Source of the DNA: Nocardiopsis sp. CNR-923
GTDB taxonomy: Bacteria; Actinomycetota; Actinomycetes; Streptosporangiales; Streptosporangiaceae
Assembly (NCBI RefSeq): GCF_001942255.1
Contig: NZ_MKKC01000080.1
Coordinates: 1 to 56,082 of the forward strand
DNA: 56,082 nt
Reading direction: 5' to 3'
Positions 40,819-51,392 of the stretch are shown here, piece by piece. The notes beneath the pieces were generated by a model. It was not told the origin of the DNA. It saw only the letters and a list, made by a program, of their open reading frames with translations, and made no database searches. Position 1 is the first letter of the stretch; each line of letters begins with the position of its first letter. The position numbers and the translations under genes were made by a program.

Positions 40819-43022
40819 GTGACGAAGGACTTGCCCGGCTTGCCAGCACACGACGCGTCGAAGGTCGCCCGACGAGACTTCCCGCCCGCTCCCGAAACCG
40901 CGGCGGCCGCTCGGGAGTTCGTCCACGACACCCTCCTGTCCTGGGGTGCGCCGGAGCCCTTCGACGACGTGATCCTCCTGGTCAGCGAGTTGGTGACCAA
41001 CGCGGTGGTCCACGCGCGGTCGGCGTTGGAAGTGGCGGTCCGCCAGGTGGACGGGTGCATCGAGGTGATGGTGACCGACTCGGTGCCCGACCGGGCGGTC
41101 CCGCAGGCCGGGCCGTTGCGGGTGGACGCCGCGCCGCAGTCGGACGAGACCCGGGGCGCCGGCCTCGGGCTGGCGCTGGCCTCGGCGATCGCCTCCAGCT
41201 GGGGGGTGAGCTACGGGCGGGACGACAAGGCGGTGTGGTTTCGCATCGAGGACAGCACGCGACCGCCGTCGCTGGAGTCGCCGCCGGTGCGCGATCGGAC
41301 GAACCGCCCGACCCGGCCGAGCACGTGGGCGTCGCTGGACGCCGCGCTGAACTCGCGGCTGAGCCTGTGGCAGCTGTTGGAGCGGACCGTGGAGCACGCC
41401 GCCGCGGCGCTGGGCGGGGACGCGGCCTACATCGCGCTGGCGACCTCGGACGAGACCATGTGGGAGGTGCGGTCCGCGGTCGGTCTGACCAGTGACGACG
41501 CTCCCTGGCGGCCCCTGCGGATCCGTACCGAGGAGGTGTTCCCGTCCGCCGCGCCGGAACCCGGTCCGACGATCAACGACGACCTGATGATCGCTCGCGC
41601 CAGCCGGGGTCGGCTCTCGCGCGCGGGCATGCGTTCCCTGGTGACCGCGCCGCTGATCGTGGACGGCCGGGTGACGGGGCTGCTGGGGGTCGCGTCGAAG
41701 CGGACGCGGCACTTCGGTCCGGCGGCGGCGCAACGGCTCCAGGAGGGGGCGGACCGGATCGCGCTGCCCGTCGAGCGGTCCCGGCTGGCGGAGGTCGAGC
41801 TGAGCCGCCGTGCGTCGCTGAGCTTCCTGGCCGAGGCCAGCGACCTGCTCGCCGGGACACTGGACGAGCGGATGACGGGGGCGCTGGCGGCGCAGCTGAT
41901 CACGTCGCGCCTGGGCCAGTGGTGTGCCATCCACGCCACCAACGACATGGGCGTCTTCCAACTGACGCACGTGGCGCACCGCGACGAGAACCTCAACGAC
42001 ATCCTGCGTGAGCTGCTGTCCGAGCTGCCGCCGCGTGAACAGCGCGAGCCGCGGCCGCTGTGGTCACCGAAGGAGCTCGCCGAGGCGGGGCTGACGGAGA
42101 GCCTGACCCGGGATCTGTCGCAGGGACCGGCGATCAGCATTCCCCTGGTGGCGCACGGGCGCGCGCTGGGGCGGATGACGATCGGGCGGAGCGAGGCGGA
42201 CGACTTCACCCGGGACCAGGTGGACGTGGCCGACGACCTGAGCCGGCGCGTGGCGTCGGCGATGGAGAACGCGCGGCTGCACGAACGGCAGGCCTCGATG
42301 AGCGTCGCGCTCCAGCGCAGCCTGCTGCCCGCCAAGGAGAAGGAGCCGGTGATCCCCGGTGTGGACCACGCGGTGTTCTACCGTCCGGCGGACGAGAAGA
42401 ACGTGGTCGGCGGGGACTTCTACGACGTGTTCGCGGCCAGCGGGCGGTGGTGCTTCGCCGTGGGCGACGTGTGCGGCACGGGACCGGAGGCCGCGGCGAT
42501 CACCGGACTGGCGCGGCACACGTTGCGGGCCCTGGCCAGGGAGGGATTCTCCCCGGCGCACATCATGCAGCGGCTGAACATGGCGATCCTGGACGAGAAC
42601 ACCTCGACGCGGTTCCTGACCATGCTGTACGGGGAGATGACCCCGGCCACGGACGCGGTCGGGGGATGCGGGTACGGATGGTGTCCGCGGGGCACCCGCT
42701 GCCGCTGCGGCTGAACCAGAAGGGCGAGGTGTCGTCGTTCGGGTCGTCGCAGCCTCTGCTGGGGGCGTTCGAGGACGTGGGGTTCGAGAACGAGAGTGTG
42801 GAGCTGCGCCCCGGCGAGGTGGTACTGGCGGTGACCGACGGTGTGACCGAGCGGCGGAGCAACTCGGACATGCTCGGTGACGAGGGGCTGAAGGAGATCT
42901 TCTCCGGGTGCGCGGGACTGACCGCGCAGGCGGTGATCAGCCGGATCGACCGCGAACTGGAGGAGTACGCGCCCGGCGGGCACACGGACGACACGGCGAT
43001 GATGGTGCTGAGATTGCTGTAG
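40819..43022 (+). CDS. HATPase-GAF-SpoIIE dual switch protein (frame broken)
   Basis: 734 aa after restoring one G in the G-run at 42661-42665. The N-terminal ~140 residues are an RsbW-type ATPase (ILLVSELVTNAVVHARSALE N-box; TRGAGLGLALASAIASSWGV G-box). Two GAF domains follow (WQLLERTVEHAAAALGGDAA; FLAEASDLLAGTLDERMTGA), and the C-terminus is a SpoIIE/PP2C phosphatase (VALQRSLLPAKEKEPVIPGV; NVVGGDFYDVFAASGRWCF; VGDVCGTGPEAAAITGLARH; VLAVTDGVTERRSNSDML; HTDDTAMMVLRLL). Having both kinase-like and phosphatase domains in one chain, it could set the phosphorylation state of STAS antagonists by itself. Start GTG 40819 is a best guess. Confidence 0.88.
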
Positions 43023-43172
43023 CGGGCGGCCCCGGCGACGTCGCCGGCCCACACCGGGATGGTGGTCAGTCCTCACGGCACGTCGGTCCTCTCCGGACAC
43101 TCGCGCGCGGTGCACGATCTCGACGAGGAAGAGATCAGGAGGAATGGCGAACAGGAACAGTCCCGCATCAGC

Positions 43173-43778
43173 TCAGAGCCAACCCATGTCCTGAGCGGTC
43201 CGGACGGCGGCCATCCGGTTGTCGGCACCGGTCTTGCCGATGGCGTTGGACAGGTAGTTCCGCACGGTGCCCTCGCTCAGGTGCAGCGTCCCGGCGATCC
43301 GCGCGACGGTGGCCCCCTCCGAGGCCGCGCGCAGCACCTCGGTCTCGCGGTCGGTGAGCGGGCTCTCCCCGCCGACCATCGCCGCGGCGGCCAGGTCCGT
43401 GTCGATGTACCGCCCGCCGTCGTGCACCCGGCGGATCGCGCCGGCGAGCTGGTCCACGGGGGCGTCCTTGGCCAGGAAGCCCCGGGCCCCGGAGGACAGC
43501 GCCCGGCGCAGGTAGCCCGGGCGGCCGAAACTGGTGAGGATGACCACTCCGCAGTCCGGCGCCGACGTCCTGAGCTCCGCCGCGACCTCCAGCCCCGTGG
43601 CGCCGGGCATCTCGATGTCGAGGACCGCGACGTCGGCGACGTGTTCGCGGACGGCGTCCGCGACCTGGTCGCCCCGACCCACCTCGGCGACGACGTCCAG
43701 ATCCTCCTCCAGGCCGAGGAGCGCCGCGATCGCCCCCCTGACCAGGTGTTCGTCATCCGCCAGAACGATCTTGATCAC
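43173..43778 (-). CDS. Orphan LuxR/NarL-family response regulator
   Basis: 201 aa. The receiver opens IKIVLADDEHLVRGAIAALL, has phospho-Asp in VAVLDIEMPGATGLEVAAEL and FLAKDAPVDQLAGAIRRVHD at its end; the LuxR domain is SPLTDRETEVLRAASEGATV followed by RIAGTLHLSEGTVRNYLSNA. Start GTG 43778 has GAAGG upstream; the frame continues to 43880 without homology. No kinase is adjacent on either side. It closely resembles DesR-type regulators normally paired with a membrane kinase. Its partner must be elsewhere, or it takes input from the signalling island. Confidence 0.87.
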   Translation of the reverse strand: MIKIVLADDEHLVRGAIAALLGLEEDLDVVAEVGRGDQVADAVREHVADVAVLDIEMPGATGLEVAAELRTSAPDCGVVILTSFGRPGYLRRALSSGARGFLAKDAPVDQLAGAIRRVHDGGRYIDTDLAAAAMVGGESPLTDRETEVLRAASEGATVARIAGTLHLSEGTVRNYLSNAIGKTGADNRMAAVRTAQDMGWL

Positions 43779-43946
43779 GGCCCGCCCTTCCTTTGCGCCA
43801 CGGTGGCAGATGGACGCTATCGTGCCGGGAAGGGCACCGTCACATGGACTCGAAACCCTGGCATATCGGGCTCTCACCATGCTCTAACCCGTGCGCACCA
43901 TGATGGATCCAGTCAGCAGGCATCGTCCCGCGAGTCGGAGGCTGAG

Positions 43947-45586
<1,640 letters not shown>

Positions 45587-45611
45587 CCGGACGACCTCGG
45601 TCGTCCCTCCC

Positions 45612-45651
45612 GAGGGGCGGCCCCGGACATGGGGTTCCGGGGCCGCCCCTC
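45612..45651 (+). terminator. 16-bp perfect hairpin terminator after htrA
   Basis: GAGGGGCGGCCCCGGA (45612-45627) pairs perfectly with TCCGGGGCCGCCCCTC (45636-45651) over an eight-nt loop, 25 nt after the protease stop codon. Confidence 0.85.
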
Positions 45652-45669
45652 ACTCACGCGCCCTCGCGG

Positions 45670-45703
45670 GTGAGGGTGGTGGAGGCGCCTCCACCACCCT
45701 CAC
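45670..45703. repeat. 34-bp perfect palindrome
   Basis: GTGAGGGTGGTGGAGGC (45670-45686) is followed immediately by its exact reverse complement GCCTCCACCACCCTCAC (45687-45703), with no spacer. It lies 18 nt beyond the 45612-45651 hairpin. It may be a second terminator, a transcript-stabilising structure or a protein-binding site. Confidence 0.75.
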
Positions 45704-45864
45704 GCGGGTCCCTGCTCCACCGCGCGTGCTCACCACCGCTCCACCCCGGGTCCAGGTGCGCGCACTCTCGTGCGCCAACGCCTGGCGGGCGTAGCGTTCC
45801 TCCTGTTCGGAGCGCCCGCCGGCGCTCCGGCGCCCCGAGAGACCCGCCAGAGGAGCACGCGACC

Positions 45865-46593
45865 ATGTCACCCCCCGCGTCGACCACCGAACGGCCCGCC
45901 CGCCGCGCACGACCCAGCGTCCCCTGGTGGCGAAGGCCCTGGATCGTCCCGTTGGCCCTGAGCACGTTGGTGTTCCTGACCCTGTCCGTTCCGCCCTACC
46001 TCGGACTCGACCCGGACCAGGCCCCCATCCCCGTGCGGGCGGACGTCCCCTGGCACTACCCCATGCTGTGGACGCACATCGCCGGCGGCACCGTCCTCAT
46101 GGTTCTGGTCATCGGCCAGGTGTGGCCGTGGCTCCGCGAGCGCCACCCGAGCGTGCACCGCTGGTGCGGCCGGGTCTACGTGTTCGGCGGCGTCCCCCTC
46201 GTCGGAATCCCCGCATTGCTCATCGCCCCGCTCAGCCACACCGGTCCGTCCAGCCAGGTCGGAACCACGCTGTGGGCGGTCGCCTGGTTGGGTTTCACCG
46301 TGACCGGCTATGTCATGGTGCGGCGGCGCCGGTACGCCGAGCACCGGGAGTGGATGCTGCGCAGCTTCGTCCTGATCTACGGCATCGCCCTGCAGCGGTT
46401 GGTGGTCCCCCTGCTCCTGCTGGCCATGCTGCCCCGGATCGGCCGCGACTACGACGGAGGAGTCTCGGACCTGGTCATGGACCTCTTCCCCGCGAGCATG
46501 TTCGTCAGCTGGATGGTCCCGCTGATCGTTCTGGAGTGGTGGCTCGGGCACACGCGACGGATCGGGCGCCGCCCGAGCTCGGCCGTCTCCTGA
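45865..46593 (+). CDS. DUF2306-like polytopic membrane protein
   Basis: 242 aa with six or so membrane helices (WIVPLALSTLVFLTLSVPPY; LWTHIAGGTVLMVLVIGQVW; VYVFGGVPLVGIPALLIAPL; TLWAVAWLGFTVTGYVMV; FVLIYGIALQRLVVPLLLLA; SMFVSWMVPLIVLEWWLG). His residues on helices (HYPMLWTHIAGG, HPSVHRWCGRVYVFGG, YAEHREWMLRSF) match the DUF2306 pattern, a cytochrome-b561-like fold that might bind haem. Start ATG 45865 has AGAGGAG upstream. Function unknown. Confidence 0.78.
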   Translation: MSPPASTTERPARRARPSVPWWRRPWIVPLALSTLVFLTLSVPPYLGLDPDQAPIPVRADVPWHYPMLWTHIAGGTVLMVLVIGQVWPWLRERHPSVHRWCGRVYVFGGVPLVGIPALLIAPLSHTGPSSQVGTTLWAVAWLGFTVTGYVMVRRRRYAEHREWMLRSFVLIYGIALQRLVVPLLLLAMLPRIGRDYDGGVSDLVMDLFPASMFVSWMVPLIVLEWWLGHTRRIGRRPSSAVS

Positions 46594-46634
46594 CCCACAC
46601 GTCCCCGGTCACCAGCGGATGACATTCGCGCACA

Positions 46635-46660
46635 CGAGCGATCACGGACAGTATCGTTCG
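46635..46660. promoter_or_regulatory. Inverted repeat upstream of glycosyltransferase
   Basis: CGAGCGAT (46635-46642) and ATCGTTCG (46653-46660) are complementary at seven of eight positions over a 10-nt spacer. The site lies about 120 nt before the glycosyltransferase start and could be an operator; the evidence is weak. Confidence 0.3.
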
Positions 46661-46781
46661 CTGGGTCATGTGCTATCGGACCGGTCGCTCCGTCGTCACC
46701 GCGAGGTCGGTGTCGGTCAACCCGGGTGCTCCGCACTCGCGCCCACTCCGCGCCCCGACCTCGCCCGCGGGAGAACTCTCG

Positions 46782-48113
46782 ATGTCGACGTCCTTCGTCT
46801 CCCCCGCCTCCTCCGCTCCGCGGACCCGCCGGGTCCCTCCCGGAACGCGTCCCCCCGACACGAAGGGACGCGGTGTCCGGCTCCTGATCGGGACCGACAC
46901 CTACCCGCCCGACGTCAACGGCGCGGCCTACTTCACCGCCCGCCTGGCCCGGGGGCTGACCGAACGCGGCGTCTCGGTGCACGTCGTGTGCCCCTCTCCC
47001 GAGGGGCGACCGTCCGTGGTCGAGCGGGACGGGGTGGTCGAGCACCGGTTGCGGTCGATGCCCTCGCTCTCCCACGAGAGTGTCCGACTGACCGTCCCGG
47101 TCGGGACGCGCGGACACCTGGACCGGCTGCTGTCCCGGCTGCGGCCGGACGCGGTGCACGTCCAGAACCACTTCATCGTCGGCCGGACGCTCACCCGCGC
47201 CGCGCGCGACCACGGCGTTCCGGTCGTGGCCACCAACCACTTCATGCCCGAGAACCTGTTCGACTACCTGCACGTGCCCGAGGCGCTGCGGGCGCACGCG
47301 GCCCGCCTCGCGTGGTGGGACCTGCGCGCGGTGCTGTCGGGGGCCGAGCACGTGACGACGCCGACTCCGACCGCGGCACGGCTGCTGCGCGACCAGGGCT
47401 TCTCGCGGACTGTCGAGCCGGTCTCCTGCGGGATCGACCTCGTCCGCTTCAGCCCGTCGCGGGGCGGTGCCGCCGAGCGGCGGGGCCTGCGCGCCCGGTT
47501 GTGCCTGCCCGACCGGCGCACGATGCTCTTCGTGGGGCGCCTGGACGAGGAGAAGCGGATCGACGACCTGATCCGCGCGGTCGCCCGGGTGCCCGACGTC
47601 CAACTGGCGCTGGTCGGGAAGGGGAGTCGCCGACGCCGGCTGGAGGAGCTGGCCGTGGCGGAGGGCGTCGCCGACCGGGTGCGCTTCCTCGGCTTCGTCG
47701 CCCACGCCGACCTGCCGGACGTGTACCGCTGTGCCGACGTGTTCACCATCGCGAGCATCGCCGAACTCCAGAGCATCGCCACGCTGGAGGCGATGGCGAG
47801 CGGGCTTCCGGTGGTGGCGGCGGACGCGATGGCACTGCCGCACCTGGTGGAGGTGGGGTGCAACGGGTACCTGTTCCCGCCCGGTGACCACGAGACTCTG
47901 GCGCTGCGAGTGGCGGACGTGGTGGCCGACGACGTTCGGCGACGGGGGATGGGCGAGCACAGCCGGGGCATGGCGGCCCGGCACCGGTGGGAGGACTCGC
48001 TGGATCGGTTCGAGCGAATCTACCGGGACGCGTCCCGGGGCCTTCCGGACAGGGCTCGGACACCGGGCGACCGGCCAGTCCGTGCGCTCAGCCCGGTTCC
48101 GCGGGGGGCGTGA
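46782..48113 (+). CDS. Glycosyltransferase family 4 (mannosyltransferase-like)
   Basis: 443 aa GT-B enzyme. RLLIGTDTYPPDVNGAAYFT and ARLARGLTERGVSVHVVCPS open the acceptor-side domain; VHVQNHFIVGRTLTRAARDH follows. The donor-side domain has SCGIDLVRFSPS, MLFVGRLDEEKRIDDLIRAV and FTIASIAELQSIATLEAMAS, ending in GLPVVAADAMALPHLVEVG (EX7E region). It resembles PimB/MgtA-type phosphatidylinositol or lipid mannosyltransferases of actinobacteria, but acceptor is not proven. Start ATG 46782 has GGGAGAA upstream. Its last 26 nt overlap the end of the convergent kinase gene. Confidence 0.88.
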   Translation: MSTSFVSPASSAPRTRRVPPGTRPPDTKGRGVRLLIGTDTYPPDVNGAAYFTARLARGLTERGVSVHVVCPSPEGRPSVVERDGVVEHRLRSMPSLSHESVRLTVPVGTRGHLDRLLSRLRPDAVHVQNHFIVGRTLTRAARDHGVPVVATNHFMPENLFDYLHVPEALRAHAARLAWWDLRAVLSGAEHVTTPTPTAARLLRDQGFSRTVEPVSCGIDLVRFSPSRGGAAERRGLRARLCLPDRRTMLFVGRLDEEKRIDDLIRAVARVPDVQLALVGKGSRRRRLEELAVAEGVADRVRFLGFVAHADLPDVYRCADVFTIASIAELQSIATLEAMASGLPVVAADAMALPHLVEVGCNGYLFPPGDHETLALRVADVVADDVRRRGMGEHSRGMAARHRWEDSLDRFERIYRDASRGLPDRARTPGDRPVRALSPVPRGA

Positions 48114-49546
48114 ACGGCGGCAGGTGGAAGCCGACGACCGTTCCGCCGCCCTCGCGGTTGCGCGCGAACACGTCCCCGCCGTGCGCCCGGGCGATGTCGC
48201 GGACCATGGCCAGCCCGAGGCCGGACCCGGGCAGGCCCCGGGCCTCGGTGGCGCGGTAGAACCGCTCGAAGATCCGGTCGAGCTGGTCGGGGGCGATGCC
48301 GGGTCCGCGGTCGAGTACCTCCACGACACCCCCGCGCACGCGGATCTCGATCGGGGCAGCGCCTCCGGGTCGAATTTGGCGGCGTTCTCCACCGGGTTGG
48401 CGATCGCGCGTTCCAGGGAACCGGGACGGCCCCACACGACACTGGCGTCGGCGTCCACGACGATCTCCCGGCCCGTGCGCCGCCGGGTCCGGACGGCGAC
48501 GCGCTCGGCGACCTCGCCCAGCGTGACAGCGCTCTGGGGCTCGTCCTCCCGCTCGCCGGTGGCCAGGCCGACGAGCTCGTTGACCAGCGTGGTCAGCTCA
48601 CGCGTCTCGCCGCGCAGGTCGTCGATGAGCCGATCGCGCGCCTCGGGGCTGAGGCGGTCCACCCTGCCGAGCACCTGCACGTTGGTGTAGAGGCTGGTCA
48701 GGGGCGTGCGCAGTTCGTGAGCGGCGTCCTGGACGAGGCGGCGCTGCTCGTCCTTGGAGTGTGCGAGGCGGGCGAGCATGGCGTCGAACGCGCTGCTGAG
48801 GCGGCCCACCTCGTCCTGGCCGCCCTCCCCGGCGCGCTCGCCGTCGCTGACCGGGTCCAGGCGTCCGGTGGAGCTGACGTACTCCGCGGCGTCGGTGAGA
48901 CTGACCAGGCGCTGGGTGGTCCGGTGGCCGACGAGCCATCCGGCGGCGGCGGCGGCCAGTGCGACGAGCAGGCCGGCCCACAGGATCTGGGTGGCGAGCC
49001 GGTCGATCATCTGCTCCACCGGGGACAGGCGTTGCACGAACTGGATGGCGCCCGCCTCACTGCCGATGGAGACCGTGGCGACGCGGAACTCCAGATCGTT
49101 GGAGGTCACCTCCTGGACGTCGGTGACGCCGGGGTCCGCGGAACGGGCGATCTCCAGGGAGCGCTCGTCCGTGGGCAGGATGACGATCCGCTCGGGTGAG
49201 GCGGTCGGGAGCCGCCGGGCGCGTCGGGGCTGAGGTACTGGGTCTGGAAGTGATCGTTGGTCATGATCACGAGGCCGGTGACGACCGCGTCCGGCCCCCC
49301 GGAGCCGTGTTGGGTGACGAGCTGTTCGGAGAGCTCCTCGACCGTGCGGTCGAACTCGTCCCGGGCGTCGGTGCGGATGAGAGACGCGGCGGTCGTGTAG
49401 GCGAGCGTGCCCACGAGCACGATCGTCACCGCCGCGACCAGCGCGAACAGGACGGCGAAGCGGGTGCCCAACCGCCAGTCGCGCGGCTGGGCGAGCAGCT
49501 CGCGCCACCGGGGGCGGGACGTCCCGTTCCGGTTCGGCGTGTTCAT
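48088..49546 (-). CDS. Sensor histidine kinase, HAMP/HisKA type (two frame breaks)
   Basis: 486 aa after restoring two bases, near 49200-49212 and 48355-48365. Two membrane helices (FAVLFALVAAVTIVLVGTLA; ILWAGLLVALAAAAAGWLVG) flank an extracytoplasmic domain; a HAMP linker, HisKA with the phospho-His in VQDAAHELRTPLTSLYTNVQ and a HATPase follow (VENAAKFDPEA; VEVLDRGPGIAPDQLDRIFE; LPGSGLGLAMVRDIARAHGG). Architecture is that of MprB/TcsS-type envelope-stress kinases. Its start overlaps the stop of the OmpR-type regulator by ATGA, so the two form a coupled operon. Confidence 0.9.
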
Positions 49547-50247
49547 GCGCGCAGTGTGTACCCGACACCGCGGACAGTCTGGATGAGCGGCGGGCCGCCG
49601 CCCTCCAGCTTGCGGCGCAGGTAGCTGATGTAGACGGCGAGGTTCTTGGACTCGGGGCCGAAGTCGTAGCCCCAGATCCGGTCGTAGATCGTGGCGTGGT
49701 CGAGGACGATGCCCGCGTTGCGGACCAGGAGTTCGAGGAGGTCGAACTCGGTCTTGGACAGGTCGATCTCGCGGTCGCCGCGCCAGACGCGGCGGGCGAG
49801 CGGGTCGAGCCGCAGCTCGCCCGCCTGGAGCGGCCCCTCCGGTTCGCCCTCCTCGGTGACGGGGGCGGCGCGGCGCAGCAGGGCGCGCAGCCGCGCGAGG
49901 AGTTCGTCGAGCTCGAAGGGCTTGGCGAGGTAGTCGTCGGCGCCCGCGTCGAGTCCCGCCACCCGGTCGGGGGTCTCCACGCGCGCGGTGAGCATGAGGA
50001 TGGGGGTGCGGTCCTTCTCGGCCCGCAGCACCCGGGTCACGCCCAGACCGTCGACGCCGGGCATCATCACGTCGAGGACGAGCAGGTCCACCGGGTCGGC
50101 GTGCACGGAGGCGAGGGCCTGGACACCGTCCGCCGCCGTGCGCACCTCATAGCCCTCCAGTTGGAGTGCGCGTTCCAGTGACTCCCTGATCGCCCGGTCG
50201 TCATCGGCGACCAGCACGGTGGCCGCGGACGAGGAGGTGGCTTCCAT
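49543..50247 (-). CDS. OmpR/PhoB-family response regulator (MprA-like)
   Basis: 234 aa. Receiver domain VLVADDDRAIRESLERALQL with phospho-Asp in DLLVLDVMMPGVDGLGVTRV and Lys in GADDYLAKPFELDELLARLR; winged-helix DNA-binding domain LRLDPLARRVWRGDREIDLS, KTEFDLLELLVRNAGIVLDH and the recognition-wing end LAVYISYLRRKLEGGGPPLI. Start ATG 50247. First gene of the pair with the sensor kinase (4-nt overlap). By architecture it resembles MprA/TcrA; targets are unknown. Confidence 0.92.
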   Translation of the reverse strand: MEATSSSAATVLVADDDRAIRESLERALQLEGYEVRTAADGVQALASVHADPVDLLVLDVMMPGVDGLGVTRVLRAEKDRTPILMLTARVETPDRVAGLDAGADDYLAKPFELDELLARLRALLRRAAPVTEEGEPEGPLQAGELRLDPLARRVWRGDREIDLSKTEFDLLELLVRNAGIVLDHATIYDRIWGYDFGPESKNLAVYISYLRRKLEGGGPPLIQTVRGVGYTLRA

Positions 50248-50303
50248 GCGCACATGCTCCCGTATCCGGGTGAGAGGCCGGTAAGAACCCGGTGAGGCGC
50301 GTG

Positions 50304-51233
50304 TCAGGAGGTGCGGCGGAGCCCGGCGGCGCGCCCCTTGCCCGCCACGACCAGCGCCATCTTGCGGGAGGCCTCGTCGAGCATCTCGTCGCCGAGCATG
50401 ACCGCGCCGCGGCGGTCGACGGTGGTGGCGTGCTCGTAGGCGTCCAGGATCAGCTCGGCGTGGTCGTAGTCCTCCTGGGTCGGGGCGTAGACCTCGTTGG
50501 CCGCCTCCACCTGGAGCGGGTGCAGGACCCACTTGCCGTCGAACCCGAGCGCCGCGGTGCGGGAGGCCGAGCGCCGGAAGGCGTCCACGTCGCGGATCTG
50601 GAGGTGGGGGCCGTCGACGGCCTGGAGACCGTGGGCGCGCGCGGCCGTGAGGATGCGCATGAGAACGTGGTGGTAGGCGTCGCCGGTGTCGTAGCCGGGC
50701 GGCTGCTCGCCGACGACCAGGCTCTTCATGTTGAGCGAGGCCATGAAGTCGGCGGGGCCGTAGACGAGCGACTCCAGGCGGGGCGAGGCCGCGGCGATCG
50801 CGTCGACGTTCGTCAGGCCGCGCGCGTCCTCGATCTGCGCCTCGATGCCGATCCGACCGACCTCCAACCCGACGGCGCGTTCGATCTGGGTGAGCAGGGT
50901 GTCGAGCCAGTGCACGTCGCGCGCGGAGGTGACCTTGGGCAGGACGAGGCAGTCGAGTGCGGCCCCGGCGCCCTCCACGACGGCGATCACGTCCCGGTAC
51001 GCCCAAGCGGTGGACACGTCGTTGACGCGGACCGACCGCAGCTTCCGACCCCACCCGCCGTCGTTGAGCGCCCGCACGACGTTCTCGCGCGCGGCCTCCT
51101 TCTCCAGGGGTGCGACGGCGTCCTCCAGGTCCAGGAAGAAGGCGTCGACGTCCAGTCCCCGTGCCTTCTCCACGAACCGGGGGTTGGATCCCGGCACCGC
51201 GAGGACCGACCGCCGCGACCTGAGTTCACCCAT
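50304..51233 (-). CDS. HpcH/HpaI-family CoA ester lyase (CitE/MCL-like)
   Basis: 309-aa TIM-barrel lyase that cleaves or makes malyl/citramalyl-type CoA esters with Mg2+. It has RRSVLAVPGSNPRFVEKARG, DAFFLDLEDAVAPLEKEAAR (Mg-site Glu/Asp region), DCLVLPKVTSARDVHWLDTL, RIGIEAQIEDARGLTNVDAI and LESLVYGPADFMASLNMKSL, all of the CitE/L-malyl-CoA-lyase group. Start ATG 51233. It is divergent from the molybdenum reductase gene, 159 nt apart. No citrate-lyase alpha/gamma subunits are nearby, so a stand-alone CoA-ester lyase role is more likely than citrate lyase. Confidence 0.88.
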   Translation of the reverse strand: MGELRSRRSVLAVPGSNPRFVEKARGLDVDAFFLDLEDAVAPLEKEAARENVVRALNDGGWGRKLRSVRVNDVSTAWAYRDVIAVVEGAGAALDCLVLPKVTSARDVHWLDTLLTQIERAVGLEVGRIGIEAQIEDARGLTNVDAIAAASPRLESLVYGPADFMASLNMKSLVVGEQPPGYDTGDAYHHVLMRILTAARAHGLQAVDGPHLQIRDVDAFRRSASRTAALGFDGKWVLHPLQVEAANEVYAPTQEDYDHAELILDAYEHATTVDRRGAVMLGDEMLDEASRKMALVVAGKGRAAGLRRTS

Positions 51234-51392
51234 CGCCGTTCCCGTTCCGTTCGACCGTCCGCGCCGCCGCCTCCGTGCGGCGCACGCCCCGCCCTTGGCC
51301 GGGTCGGGGGGCTCATCATCGCACCGGGCGGTGCGTAGGGTGTGGTCCGGGGCTCCGACGCGCCCCGGAGAGCACGAGGACCGGGAGTGACC

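Noticed and set aside
46449..49568. Single 1039-codon minus-strand gene
   Set aside because: Only the part before about 48360 reads as kinase; the rest is the antisense of the glycosyltransferase, entered because of a missing base in the kinase gene.
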